Positions 54,649 through 63,890 of a DNA stretch of 64,000 bases are shown piece by piece. The stretch is from Cupidesulfovibrio sp000226255 (GTDB taxonomy: Bacteria; Desulfobacterota; Desulfovibrionia; Desulfovibrionales; Desulfovibrionaceae). The number at the start of each line of letters is the position of its first letter. The stretch's first letter is position 1. The notes under the pieces are model-generated. The model was not told where the DNA came from. It worked only from the letters and a program-made list of their open reading frames with translations, and searched no databases. The translations under genes and the position numbers were made by a program. The stretch spans positions 930,001 through 994,000 of the forward strand of contig NZ_AP036014.1 of the NCBI RefSeq assembly GCF_003402415.2, read 5' to 3'.

Positions 54649-56052
54649 CTAGATGCCCGCCTGTCGCCACACCTTCAGCGTGTGCCGGGCCACGGTGAGC
54701 ACGTCGTGCAGCACCGTGCCGCCCAGCAGCCGGTCCAGCAGCCCGGCGGGTTCGCCGTGGCTGTCCACGTCGTACGACGGCGCGCCGAAGCGGCCCAGCA
54801 TGCGGTGGTGCAGTTGGGTGCCGAATTCCGGGTCCGTGTCGGACAGGGCGCGGCACATGGCGGCTGCGGTGCGCTCCGGCGCGTCGGTGAACTGGCAGGC
54901 GCGGGCCACGTGCTCGTGCAGGGGCGCGCCGGGGGTCAGTTCGCGCCCGGCCAGCAGCGCGGCGGCGGCGTCGTCGATGCGGCCTTCGCGCAGCAGGCGC
55001 GCTGCTTCGGCCAACAGGGGGTTGGGCGTGCCCGCCGGGGCCTCGGCCAGCAGATCGGCGAACACCTGCTGGGCCCGCCGCCACTGCCGGGCCCGGGCGT
55101 AGATTTCGCCCGCGCGGCGGCGGAATGCCTGGCTTTTGTCCAGGTCTCCCTTGCCCCGCCAGGCGTCGGCCAGCCCCAGGCAGGCGTCGGCGTGCAGGGC
55201 GTTGCAGCGCAGCGTGTGGTTGAACGCGGTGATGGCCGCGTCCCACTGCTCGCGCAGCAGGTGGGCGGTGCCTTCAAGAAAATGGATCTCGGCCTCGTTG
55301 TCGGCATCGGCGGCGGCGCTGGAAAAGCGTTCCAGGGCAAGGTCGAATTCCTCGTCCGAGAGCAGGCGCGCGCCCTCTGCCACGGCAAGGGCCACGCCGG
55401 TGGCCAGCGCGCGGCGGGCGCGGCGCAGTTGCCCGTCCAGTGCGGCCACGGTGTACGGTCTGCCCAGAAAGCCGCTGCACCCCGCGCCGATGGCCGCCAG
55501 CACGGCTTCGCGCGTGGCCGCGCTGGACACCACCAGCACCGGCAGGTCCAGCAGGCGCGGGTGCGAGCGTACCAGGCGCAGAAAATCCAGGGCGGTCATG
55601 TCCGCGAGGTGCTCGTGGCAGATCACCACGTCCACGGCGGGGCGCGACGGGTCGTCCTGCGGGGATGCGGGCGAGAACGGGCGGCGCATTCGGGCCAGCC
55701 GACGTGCGGCGGCCACGCCCGAGGTCATGACCGTGACGCTGCGGGTTCCGGCCAGGCGCAGCGCCGTGCGGTCCACGGTGGCCAATTCCTCGCGCGGGGC
55801 AAGGATGAGCGCCGCCGAGAACCCGTGGCCGTGCGCAAGCGCGTCCGTCCATGCGTCTTCGGCCCGGGCCACGGCAGCCAGCCGGGCAAGGCTGTCCGCG
55901 CCGCGTCCATGCCGCCGGTGCGGAGGGGAATCGGCGGGCTGGCCATGCACAGGGGCTTGCGTGCGCGCCGCAGCGGCTGCCGCCTCGCCGAGGCGGGCCA
56001 GCGAAGCCGACGGCGCGGAGCGCCCGGTATGGTGCTGGGGTGCGGAATGCAT
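54649..56052 (-). CDS. Pseudo-receiver / TPR protein
   Basis: 467 residues. Residues about 1-60 are low-complexity; about 75-215 form a receiver-like domain in which the phospho-acceptor position is His146 (VVICHEHLADM) and the usual Lys is Arg198 (FLGRPY), so it should not be phosphorylated. From about 225 on are TPR-like helical repeats (DLALERFSSAAADADNEAEIHFLEGTAHLL, WDAAITAFNHTLRCNALHADACLGLADAW) for protein contact. ATG 56052 (AAGGAAGG site) is preferred over 56148. Likely a scaffold that lost signalling chemistry. Confidence 0.75.
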   Translation of the reverse strand: MHSAPQHHTGRSAPSASLARLGEAAAAAARTQAPVHGQPADSPPHRRHGRGADSLARLAAVARAEDAWTDALAHGHGFSAALILAPREELATVDRTALRLAGTRSVTVMTSGVAAARRLARMRRPFSPASPQDDPSRPAVDVVICHEHLADMTALDFLRLVRSHPRLLDLPVLVVSSAATREAVLAAIGAGCSGFLGRPYTVAALDGQLRRARRALATGVALAVAEGARLLSDEEFDLALERFSSAAADADNEAEIHFLEGTAHLLREQWDAAITAFNHTLRCNALHADACLGLADAWRGKGDLDKSQAFRRRAGEIYARARQWRRAQQVFADLLAEAPAGTPNPLLAEAARLLREGRIDDAAAALLAGRELTPGAPLHEHVARACQFTDAPERTAAAMCRALSDTDPEFGTQLHHRMLGRFGAPSYDVDSHGEPAGLLDRLLGGTVLHDVLTVARHTLKVWRQAGI

Positions 56053-56201
56053 GCCGAACCTTCCTTCCGGGGCGTCGCCCCGTGTACCGGATTCATCGGC
56101 GCTACGGCGGGAAACTTTAGCGTGGGCGGGCTTGTGTCGTTGCTGCATGCCCGCTGCGGGTTGCCGTATCCGCAGGAGGCGTGCGCGGCGTCGCGCAATG
56201 A

Positions 56202-56227
56202 CGAAGGCCCGCGTGCGCGGGCCTTCG
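56202..56227 (-). terminator. Terminator after the reverse-strand zinc protein
   Basis: CGAAGGCCCGCG / CGCGGGCCTTCG, perfect 12-bp stem with a TG loop, 30 nt past the 56257-56820 gene. Confidence 0.8.
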
Positions 56228-56256
56228 GATGCGTCGTGCAGGCGCGTGGCGCCGCG

Positions 56257-56820
56257 CTATTTGACGAAGGGCAGCAGCTTGCCGGTGCGGGCCGTGCGTA
56301 CGGCCTGCGCGCCGGGCAGGGCCTGCGCCTCGGCAGCCATGTCTTCGCCCGCGCCAAGGCTGGCGGCGCGACCTTCTCCAATGGCGCTCCCGGCCATTCC
56401 GGCGCGCCCGGCCCCATGGGCCGTGGCCAGCGCCGCACCGAAGGCATGCCCGAAGCCGGGGGCCGGCACGCCGTAGCGCGGTTCGCGCTCGTATGTGGCG
56501 CCGCAGGTGGCGCACTGCCATTTGCCGTCATGGGCTGCGGCAAGGCGGACAAGCACGCCGTCACGGTTGTAGCAACTCTGGCAGAACGGCCCCTGCTTGA
56601 TGTTGCCGGTGATGAGCCAATAGCAGAACCCGTCGAAGACAAGATTGCGCGACAGGTAGAGGATGTCCTCGAATTCCTGCACCTGCATTTTCAGCATGGT
56701 GTTTTCATCGCACAGGGACACGTAGCGCGACTGCATTTCCATCAGCACGTGCCGCGCTTCCTCGGTCTTGCCTTTCATGAACAGGTCGTGGATTTCCTTG
56801 AATCTGTAATAGTCGAGCAT
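56257..56820 (-). CDS. Unknown coiled-coil / zinc-ribbon protein
   Basis: 187 residues. A helical N-terminus (FKEIHDLFMKGKTEEARHVLMEMQSRYVSL) leads to a four-Cys site (FCQSCYNRDG and WQCATCGATY), a likely zinc ribbon, then a Gly/Ala-rich tail. Not recognised. It may bind nucleic acid or protein. It sits alone between the pseudo-receiver and PHP genes. Confidence 0.72.
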   Translation of the reverse strand: MLDYYRFKEIHDLFMKGKTEEARHVLMEMQSRYVSLCDENTMLKMQVQEFEDILYLSRNLVFDGFCYWLITGNIKQGPFCQSCYNRDGVLVRLAAAHDGKWQCATCGATYEREPRYGVPAPGFGHAFGAALATAHGAGRAGMAGSAIGEGRAASLGAGEDMAAEAQALPGAQAVRTARTGKLLPFVK

Positions 56821-57078
56821 GGCCGCACCTCTGCGGAATGAGGAACCTGCGGCCGGTCAGCCGCGGTACATGTCTCCCATCGGCAGTTCCGGGCGGAACT
56901 TTAGGTGCGGGGGATGCGGAGGCGATGCGGTGCGCACTGGCGGCGTGACGCCGCCAGTCGCGAAGTGGAGAATGGATGCGGGGTGAGGCCGTGCGGGTGG
57001 GGTGCGGCAAGAGGAACCCGCCGGACATGTTCCGGCGGATAGCCCGTGGTGGCTGCGCCCGGCCGGGGAAAGCCGCCC

Positions 57079-57738
57079 CTAGCGGGCGGCGCGCACGAGC
57101 CGCTCCACCAGTTCGCGCTGGGTCTGCTCCGCCGCCTCGATCTCGGCCGGGGAAAGGCCCGCGCCAAGGGCCACGGCACGGCGTTTTTCGGCGGGCACGA
57201 AGTCTTCCTTGCGGTGGGCGTCGTTGTTGATGACAAGCCGCGCCCCGGCGGCGCGCGCGGCGATGGCCACGTGGCCGTTGGACAGCGCGTGGGCGGGGCG
57301 GGTGGTGATTTCCAGCAGCACGCCGCGCTCGGCGGCGTAGGCGGCGTCTTCGGCCGTGATCAGGCCGGGGTGGGCCAGAATGTCAGCGCCGCCTTCCACG
57401 GCGGCGAGGTTGGTGCCGGTTTCCACCACGTCGGCCAGCGACTGGCCGTGCACCACCACCAGTTGCGCGCCAAGGGCGCGCGCCTCGCGGATGGCGTCGG
57501 GGATGAGGGCGGGGGGCACGTGCGTCAGCTCCACCCCGGCGAAGACCTCTATGCCCGCGTACAGCCCGTACTGGCGGGCCATGGGCAGCACCTGGCGCAG
57601 GATGAGGTCCATGTTCGAGGCGTCGGCATGGTCGGTGAGGGCCATGGCGCGGTATCCGGCAAGCCGGGCGAAGCGCACCGCGGTGGCGGGCGTCATGGTG
57701 GAATCGCTGAAGCAGGTGTGCACGTGCAGATCGATCAT
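57079..57738 (-). CDS. PHP-domain phosphoesterase (histidinol-phosphatase-like)
   Basis: 219 residues. PHP motifs in order: MIDLHVHTCFSDSTMTPATAV, ALTDHADASNM, AGIEVFAGVELTHV, LVVVHGQSLAD, DILAHPGLIT, LVINNDAHRKEDFV. These bind three metals for phosphate ester cleavage. Substrate unknown; HisK-like or PolX-like trimming are possible. GGAGCC precedes ATG 57738. Confidence 0.87.
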   Translation of the reverse strand: MIDLHVHTCFSDSTMTPATAVRFARLAGYRAMALTDHADASNMDLILRQVLPMARQYGLYAGIEVFAGVELTHVPPALIPDAIREARALGAQLVVVHGQSLADVVETGTNLAAVEGGADILAHPGLITAEDAAYAAERGVLLEITTRPAHALSNGHVAIAARAAGARLVINNDAHRKEDFVPAEKRRAVALGAGLSPAEIEAAEQTQRELVERLVRAAR

Positions 57739-58129
57739 GCGGTGGCTCCGGGGCGTGTCGTTGGGGCGCGCGTAAATGGAAACGGAAGGCGCAGCCACGG
57801 GTACACCACGCGCGGAGCGGGCGCAAGCCAGCGCGCGGTGGCGGGCATGCCTCCGCGTGGGCGGGAAGCGGGCTGTCGGGACGAGGGTTGGCCAAGGCCG
57901 GGAAGGACGGGGCGCAGGCCCCTGCCGTGGGGGCACTGATGCGGCGGACGCGAAATGTCCCTGTGATCGGGGGTTGCGCCCGATCCCGCGCGTGGCATGC
58001 ACGACATGCACACGACATGCACACGACAGGGGCGCGCTCCAGGCGCGCGGTAGTGGCGGCGGAATGCCTGGCGGTCTGACCGGCGTCCGGCTGGCGGCCC
58101 TCCCGGCGGTCCTTTTGGCGGGCCGTGCC
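57739..58129. other. Gap with an 11-bp tandem repeat
   Basis: 391 nt between two reverse-strand genes. ACGACATGCAC is repeated at 58001-58011 and 58012-58022 with a partial third copy. Nearby GC-rich hairpins near 58085-58125 may end the nuclease transcript. No gene supported. Confidence 0.5.
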
Positions 58130-58825
58130 CTACATGCGGTATTTGGTTTCCGGGTCCAGCGAGCGCAGCAGTTCGGCCAGCTGTTCTTCCAGGTCGTGCG
58201 GTTCGCCCGCGCCGGGCCGGGCGTTGGCGGCGGCCCCGGCATCGGATGCATCGGCGGGGTCGCGGGCATCGCCACGCGCGCGCCCGGCCTGGCCCTGGAT
58301 TTCGCCATCGGCCCACGGCGGCTGGCCCGCCTTGCGGCGCACCTCGCGCCGGGCCGTTTCCTCGCGGGCCATGGCCGACGCGGCGTCGGTGGGGCGGCGG
58401 GCGGCGTTTTCGTCCAGGTTGGGGCGCATGCGGTCTTCGGCGGCGCGGCGCAGCACGTCCTCGCTGACGAAGATGGGCACGTCGGCCCGCAGGGCCAGGG
58501 CGATGGCGTCGGAGGGGCGACAGTCCACGCGGTTGCGCGCGCCGCCCAGCAGGATGTCCAGTTCCGCGAAGTAGGTGCCGTCGCGCAGGTCCACCACGTC
58601 CACGGCCACCAGTTGCGCCCCCAGCGAACGCAGGGTGTTCAGCAGCAGGTCGTGGGTGAGCGGGCGCGGCACGTCCACGCTGTTGAGGGCGATGGAGATG
58701 GCCATGGCTTCCATGGCCCCGATCCAGATGGGCAGCAGTTCCTCCCCGGCCTCGCGGCGCAGGACGAGGATCGGCGCCTTGGTGGCGTCGTCCAGCGACA
58801 GCCCCACGACCTTCATCTCTACCAT
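58130..58825 (-). CDS. Bifunctional nuclease family protein (DUF151)
   Basis: 231 residues. The first 140 residues match DUF151: VEMKVVGLSLDDATKAPILVLRREAGEELLPIWIGAMEAMAIS and NRVDCRPSDAIALALRADVPIFVSEDVL. Family members have DNase/RNase activity. The C-terminal 90 residues are an acidic Ala/Arg-rich extension ending HDLEEQLAELLRSLDPETKY. ATG 58825 gives the conserved start; longer frames are low-complexity. Upstream, 58826-59007 has TCTGCC/TGGC short repeats. Confidence 0.88.
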   Translation of the reverse strand: MVEMKVVGLSLDDATKAPILVLRREAGEELLPIWIGAMEAMAISIALNSVDVPRPLTHDLLLNTLRSLGAQLVAVDVVDLRDGTYFAELDILLGGARNRVDCRPSDAIALALRADVPIFVSEDVLRRAAEDRMRPNLDENAARRPTDAASAMAREETARREVRRKAGQPPWADGEIQGQAGRARGDARDPADASDAGAAANARPGAGEPHDLEEQLAELLRSLDPETKYRM

Positions 58826-59007
58826 GGGATACCTGCCTGTGCGCCCCGGCGGGCGTCTTCGCATGGCGCGTGATCTTGTGTGCCTTGTCTGACTGGCATG
58901 GCTGGCACGATTGGCCCGGTCTGCCCTGTCTGCCATATCTGCCAAGTCTGGCGCTTCCGCGTCCCGTTCTTGCGGGGCGCGGGGTTTGCGGCGGCGTCCG
59001 AAGCGGA

Positions 59008-60444
59008 TCATGCGCGCAAGACTCCGCGCAGCGAATGTTTCTTGGCCTCGACGATGGTCACCGGCACGATGCGCCCCAGCCATCCTTCCGGCCCGCCCGC
59101 GGGCCCACGTTCAGGCCGGGCGGGCAGCACCACGTTGACGGGCTGGCCGTAGGGGTCGCGTCCCTGCCAGCTTTCGCCGCCGGGAATGCCCGCGCCGTCT
59201 TCATGGCCGCCGCCATGCGCCATGTCGGGCTTCTTGCTCATGCCGTCGAGCAGTACCGCTGTATCCGTACCTACCATGTTCCGCAGGCATTGTTCAGTAT
59301 AATCATTCTGCCATTCCTGCAGCCGGGCTAGGCGGGCGGCCTTTTCGGCGGGCTCCAGCTTGCCGGGCAGCATGGCCGCGCGGGTGCCCGGCCGGTCGGA
59401 GTAGCAGAACGAGAAGCTGGCCGCGAATCCCACGGCGCGCATGGCGGCAAGGGTGTCCTCGAAGTCCTGTTCCGTCTCGCCGGGAAAGCCCACGATGATG
59501 TCTGTGGACAGCTGGATGTCCGGCCGGGCCGCCTTCAGCCGCTGCACGATGTCCATGTAGCGGGCCATGTCGTACTTGCGGCCCATGGCCTTCAGGATGC
59601 GGTCGGAGCCGGACTGCATGGGCAGGTGCAGGCGCGGGCACAGGTTGTCCAGCGTGCCGAAGGCGTCGATGACCTCCGGCGCGATGTCCTTGGGGTGCGG
59701 CGTGACGAAGCGCAGCCGGGCCAGGCCGGGCAGGGCGGCCACGCGGTGCAGCAGTTCGGCGAAGGTCACGGCCTTGCCGCCATCTGCCGTCGTCGCGTGC
59801 CGGGCGGCTTCCGCGTCTTGCCCGTAGGAATTGACGTTCTGGCCGAGCAGGGTGATTTCGCGCGCCCCGTGTTCCACCAGTTCGGCGCATTCGCGCACCA
59901 CCGCGTCGGCCGCGCGCGACTTCTGGCGGCCGCGCGTGTAGGGCACGATGCAGTAGGCGCAGAAGTTGTCGCAGCCCTGCATGATGTTCACGAAGGCGGA
60001 AGGGGGCACCGGGCCGGATTGCAGCTGCGCGTCGCGCTCTGGGTATTCTTCCGAAAAGTCCAGCAGCGAGACGCGCAGGCCCGGCTCCGCGCACAGCCGT
60101 TCGATGGCCTGCGGGGCCATGGCCGAACCGTCGCCGCCGAACACCAGGCGCACCTGGGGAAAGCGGGTGAAGAACCCCGCGCCTATCTGCTGGGCCACGC
60201 AGCCGCCCACCACGGCAAAGGCGTCGGGCAGCTTGCGGGTGGCCTGGCGGATGCGCCCGAGCACGCTGTATACCTTCTGCTCCGGCTTATCGCGCACCGA
60301 GCAGGTGTTGACGATGTTCACGCGGGCCTTGCCGAGGGGGGCCTGGGTAAAGCCGCGCGCCACGAGGGCCCTGGCCAGCCAGTCGGAATCGTTGACGTTC
60401 ATCTGGCAGCCAAAGGTCAGGATATGGAAGGTGCGGTCGCTCAT
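59008..60444 (-). CDS. miaB: tRNA-2-methylthio-N6-isopentenyladenosine synthase
   Basis: 478 residues. UPF0004 domain with FGCQMNVNDSDWLA and NTCSVRDKPEQK, then the radical-SAM core with CDNFCAYCIVPYTRG (CxxxCxxC [4Fe-4S]), and a C-terminal TRAM-like domain. It adds methylthio to A37 of tRNAs using two Fe-S clusters. A Gly/Pro-rich insert (about 405-455) lies inside the TRAM domain. It precedes the small membrane protein's gene on the same strand in reverse order. Confidence 0.95.
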   Translation of the reverse strand: MSDRTFHILTFGCQMNVNDSDWLARALVARGFTQAPLGKARVNIVNTCSVRDKPEQKVYSVLGRIRQATRKLPDAFAVVGGCVAQQIGAGFFTRFPQVRLVFGGDGSAMAPQAIERLCAEPGLRVSLLDFSEEYPERDAQLQSGPVPPSAFVNIMQGCDNFCAYCIVPYTRGRQKSRAADAVVRECAELVEHGAREITLLGQNVNSYGQDAEAARHATTADGGKAVTFAELLHRVAALPGLARLRFVTPHPKDIAPEVIDAFGTLDNLCPRLHLPMQSGSDRILKAMGRKYDMARYMDIVQRLKAARPDIQLSTDIIVGFPGETEQDFEDTLAAMRAVGFAASFSFCYSDRPGTRAAMLPGKLEPAEKAARLARLQEWQNDYTEQCLRNMVGTDTAVLLDGMSKKPDMAHGGGHEDGAGIPGGESWQGRDPYGQPVNVVLPARPERGPAGGPEGWLGRIVPVTIVEAKKHSLRGVLRA

Positions 60445-60519
60445 GGTCCGGTGGTGTGCTGGTGGAAGGCCGGGATGCGCCCGGCGCGGGTGGATGAAAA
60501 GGGTGGCGGCAGCGCCGGG

Positions 60520-60798
60520 TTATTCGGCGTCCTTGCCGTCGGCGGGTGTCTGGGGCTGTTCGCGCCCAGTCTGCGCGCGCTCTGTCCGCGCGCGCTCTGT
60601 TCGCGCACGTGCGTCCTCGCGTCCGCTGTGCTCGCCCGCCAGGTAGAACAGGGCGATGGGCGCGACAAGGCAGATCGCGCACCACAGCAGGGGGTTGCGG
60701 CCCTGCCGCCGGGCCAGCACCGCCGCGCCAATGCCCGCGCACGCCCAGATGAGCGCCATGTAGATGTAGCCGGAAGTGGTGAAGTCCAGTTCAAGCAT
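60520..60798 (-). CDS. Small two-helix membrane protein
   Basis: 92 residues. Two hydrophobic helices (about 10-27 and 37-53, YIYMALIWACAGIGAAVLA and PLLWCAICLVAPIALFYLAG) then a charged tail with the unit ARTER repeated (ARTERARTERAQTGRE). Not recognised. 75 nt before miaB on the same strand, so likely co-transcribed. Confidence 0.65.
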   Translation of the reverse strand: MLELDFTTSGYIYMALIWACAGIGAAVLARRQGRNPLLWCAICLVAPIALFYLAGEHSGREDARARTERARTERAQTGREQPQTPADGKDAE

Positions 60799-61005
60799 TG
60801 GGTGCGGGGGTTGCGGTGCAGGGGATGGCGGAGACCGCCGCCGGTTGCGTTGGCGGGCGCCTCGGCAACTGTCCTGAAGGTCGCGCGACAGGCCGCGCGG
60901 GGCGCGTCGGGTCCGGTGCATGCCGTTTGGCCCCGTCGCAAACATCGCCCCAACTCTGGTGGTTCCTTGAGGTAAGGCATTCGCCGGGGGTGCGCAAGGG
61001 GTCAA

Positions 61006-61040
61006 ATCCTACTTGCGCAGTAGGATAAAAGCGGTATAGT
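61006..61040 (+). promoter_or_regulatory. Promoter with palindromic operator before the HMA-like gene
   Basis: TTGCGC (61013-61018), 16-nt spacer, TATAGT (61035-61040). A perfect operator ATCCTACT-N5-AGTAGGAT (61006-61026) covers the -35, so a repressor is likely. The leader of about 100 nt to ATG 61149 ends in GGGGAGG. The regulator is unknown. Confidence 0.65.
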
Positions 61041-61148
61041 CTCGGCATTGAAGACGAAGCGTCGTCACGCGCCGGTGGCTGTCCCGGCGTTTCCCTTCAC
61101 ATTGCGCGCCGCGCCTGCGGCATACCGCCCACGCGGGGAGGATTTCCC

Positions 61149-61358
61149 ATGAAGAAGTACAGGGTGAAGGGGCTGCAAAGCCCGGACTGCGCCGCCACCG
61201 TGACCACCTCCATCAAGACCCACGCGGGTCTCGAAGAAGTGAACGTGAACCTGGCCACCGGCGAGATCACCTACGGCCCTGCGGTGTGCGTGGATACGCG
61301 CATGCTGCGCGAAGCCGTGGAGAACGCCGGGTACAAGCTCGAAGAAGAGGAAGCCTAG
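61149..61358 (+). CDS. HMA-like domain protein lacking the CxxC pair
   Basis: 69 residues. The pattern VKGLQSPDCAATVTTSIKTHAGLEEVNVNLATGEITYG...LREAVENAGYKLEE fits the ferredoxin-like HMA fold of copper/metal chaperones. The GMxCxxC loop is GLQSPDC, so only Cys14 is left and normal two-thiol copper binding is unlikely. It has its own regulated promoter and terminator. Could bind other metals through one Cys or act in redox. Confidence 0.75.
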   Translation: MKKYRVKGLQSPDCAATVTTSIKTHAGLEEVNVNLATGEITYGPAVCVDTRMLREAVENAGYKLEEEEA

Positions 61359-61482
61359 CGGGTTTCCCGTTCCGGCATGCGGCATGGGCGCGCCTGTCGC
61401 GTTCTGTCGTGCCCTGACGTGCCCTGACGTGTCCTGACGTGTCGGGGCGCGCAGCATGGGCGCCGGAAGCACGCCGCCTGAA

Positions 61483-61510
61483 AAGGGCGGGGGCATATGC
61501 CCCCGCCCTT
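61483..61510. terminator. Bidirectional terminator
   Basis: AAGGGCGGGGGC / GCCCCCGCCCTT, perfect 12-bp stem, ATAT loop, between the convergent HMA-like and acyltransferase genes. Confidence 0.88.
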
Positions 61511-61551
61511 CGTCGTTCCGGATGCCACGGCGCGCGAGTGGCGCAGTTTGG

Positions 61552-62559
61552 CTAGGCCTCGGCGCTTGGCGGTTCGGGGCCGTCCTTCACCAACTGGTAG
61601 TAGGGCAGGATGTCCGCCCCGAAGCTGAGCTTGAACCAGCCCCGGCGGGGGCTGTTCACCCCTTCCAGGTCCACCTCGGTCATGCCAGCGCGGGCCAGTT
61701 CGCCAAAGGCGTCCCACAGCACGGCCGTGCCGCAGGGGGTGTTGCGCAGGTGCGGGTCGCCCGCGCCGAACAGGTAGTAGGCGCGCTTGCTGTCCATGCC
61801 GAACAGGGCCATGGCCGCCAGTTCGCCTTCGGGGGTGCGGGTGGCGAACAGACGGCCGAACCCGCCCGCCAGCACGGCGGCGGCCAGGTCGCGCAGCTCG
61901 TCCAGCCGTTCGGCTTCCACCGTGATGCCCTGACGGCCCATGGTCAGGGCGTAGAAGGCGGAAAGGTCTTCGGGCGTCGCGTCTTCGGTGGTGCGCACGC
62001 CGGTCTTCAGCGCCTTGCGCACTTCCTGGCGGCGCGAATAGGAAATTTCCGGAAACAGGGGCACGTCTTCGGGCGCGGCGGCCTGGGCGAAGCCTTCCAG
62101 ACTGGCGTAGGCGGTGTAGCGCACCTCGGCCGCGTAGTGGGGGGCATCGTCCCTGCCGTAGTTGTGCCACAGGAAGGGGCGGATGTCGGCGACCTGCGGC
62201 GACAGGGCCAGCTCCACCCGCGCGTAGCGGCGCGACAGGGCGGCGGCCACGTCCACGGCGATCTCGAACCGCTCGGACAGCACCGTGGAGCGGTTCTGCT
62301 TGTTGGCGGGCGGCGCGAACAGGATGCCGTTGTGGATGACGAAGTCGTGCAGCACGGCGCACGAGCCGTCGGCCGATTCGGTGACGGCCACGGCGGCGCG
62401 GCGCTCGTTGCCGTTCAGACACCAGTACAGGCGGCTTGGCTGGCGCACGGCGGCCAGGTAGGCGGACAGCGAGAAGATGGTGCCGTTGGGGGAAGCCTCG
62501 ACAAAGGCGTCCCACTGGGGGCCGGGGGTGGTCTCTTCAAGACGGTATCGCGTGGTCAC
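61552..62559 (-). CDS. GNAT-fold acyltransferase (BioF2/FemAB-like)
   Basis: 335 residues from GTG 62559 (GGAG site). WDAFVEASPNGTIFSLSAYLAAV near the start, SRRQEVRKALKTGV, AFYALTMGRQGI and the C-terminal DLEGVNSPRRGWFKLSFGADILPYYQL match the peptidoglycan/FemAB-like GNAT family (PF13480) that moves acyl or aminoacyl groups. No membrane part. Substrate unknown. The longer frame to 62985 is low-complexity and overlaps the next gene. Confidence 0.82.
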   Translation of the reverse strand: MTTRYRLEETTPGPQWDAFVEASPNGTIFSLSAYLAAVRQPSRLYWCLNGNERRAAVAVTESADGSCAVLHDFVIHNGILFAPPANKQNRSTVLSERFEIAVDVAAALSRRYARVELALSPQVADIRPFLWHNYGRDDAPHYAAEVRYTAYASLEGFAQAAAPEDVPLFPEISYSRRQEVRKALKTGVRTTEDATPEDLSAFYALTMGRQGITVEAERLDELRDLAAAVLAGGFGRLFATRTPEGELAAMALFGMDSKRAYYLFGAGDPHLRNTPCGTAVLWDAFGELARAGMTEVDLEGVNSPRRGWFKLSFGADILPYYQLVKDGPEPPSAEA

Positions 62560-62837
62560 GGGGGCTCCGTTGGATGGCGCGGGAAGGCTGCCGGGCCGCG
62601 CGCAGCGCGCGGCGCACCGGTGGGCGCGGGAGCGTCGCCCGCCGCCGCGCGAAAAATGACACCGCTGCCGTTCGCCGTCAATATGCGGGCCGCTCGTGCC
62701 GCAAGGTACAAGGTGGGGGCGGGCGCTGTAGGCCGGTCTGGAGTGGCCTCCGGCACCTGGTGAACGCCGGTGGCCTGCGCCGGGGCGACTGGCGCAAGAG
62801 GGATTTTTGTCTTCTGCTAGGGCCAGAGCAGCAAGCC

Positions 62838-63686
62838 CTACGCCACAAGCACCCCGGCATACCCCACCACCCGTTCCATATCCCCGCTGACTTCGCCCGA
62901 GGTGGCGTAGGCCACCACCCGCGCGGTCTGCGCGCCCAGGGCCAGGGCGGCGAACAGCCCCAGGGTGGCGGGCAGCACCCCGCACATGGAAATGCCCCGG
63001 TCGCGCACCGTGGCGTACAGGCCCATGGGGTCCAGCGCCTCGATGCGGGCCAGCGCCAGCCGGTCGCGCCGGGCGGCCTCCGCATGGGTGACGTAATGGC
63101 TCATGTCCGACGAGACCACCATGGCCACGCGCCGTCCGGCATCGGTGACGCGGCGCAGCACGTCGGCAAGGGTTTGTGCCGCCTCGCGCAGGGCCTGGGG
63201 GTGCGGCTCGGCCACGGCCACGGGCACGATGGACAGGTCGGGCGTGTATTCCTGCAGGAAGGGCAGGATGACCTCTATGGAGTGCTCGCGCACGTGGGCG
63301 GCGGTGTCGCGGGTGAAGCCCGCGTCCGATTCGGTCAGGGCGTCTGCCAGTTCCTCGTCCACGGGCACCGGGCCGAGGGGGGTGTGCCAGTGGCCGCCCG
63401 GCCAGACGGACAGCGGCGCGCCAAGCCCGGTGTGGTTGGGGCCCAGCAGCACGATGGTGTCGGGCAGGTTGGCCGCGCCCAGGGTCTGCCCGGCCACTTC
63501 TCCGGAATAGACGTAGCCCGCGTGGGGCACCATGGCCAGCAGGGTGGGGGCGGCGTCGCGCGCGGCGGCGGCAAGGTGCTGGCGCACCTCGTGGCGCAGC
63601 AGGTCCGGGTCGTCGGGGTAGAACATGCCCGCCACCACGGGGTTGCGGTCGATGGCGTGCCCGGTGTCCAGATGCCTGTCGTGCAT
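62838..63686 (-). CDS. AmmeMemoRadiSam system protein B (Memo family)
   Basis: 282 residues. Memo-family motifs: NPVVAGMFYPDDPDLL, AMVPHAGYVYSGEVAG, VLLGPNHTGLGAPLSVWPGG, VREHSIEVILPFLQ, SSDMSHYVTHAEA, and GISMCGVLPATLGLF, including the three His of the dioxygenase-like site. In bacteria the gene is usually beside an AMMECR1 protein and a radical-SAM enzyme; neither is visible in this window. AGGAGG precedes ATG 63686. Confidence 0.9.
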   Translation of the reverse strand: MHDRHLDTGHAIDRNPVVAGMFYPDDPDLLRHEVRQHLAAAARDAAPTLLAMVPHAGYVYSGEVAGQTLGAANLPDTIVLLGPNHTGLGAPLSVWPGGHWHTPLGPVPVDEELADALTESDAGFTRDTAAHVREHSIEVILPFLQEYTPDLSIVPVAVAEPHPQALREAAQTLADVLRRVTDAGRRVAMVVSSDMSHYVTHAEAARRDRLALARIEALDPMGLYATVRDRGISMCGVLPATLGLFAALALGAQTARVVAYATSGEVSGDMERVVGYAGVLVA

Positions 63687-63890
63687 GGCGGCCTCCTGTG
63701 GGGGGGGACGGCCCGGAGCGGTTGCCCCGGCGGGCCGTGCGGAAACGGCGAAGGGCGGGATGCCCGCCGTGGTTCCCTGACCGGGTTATGCCAGATGCGC
63801 GGGAAAACGGAAACAGCGGCGCGGGGCATTCGCGCGGTGGACCCGCGCGGGCGTAAGGACGTGCGGTGGCGGGGACGGGGTGCTTCCCGC

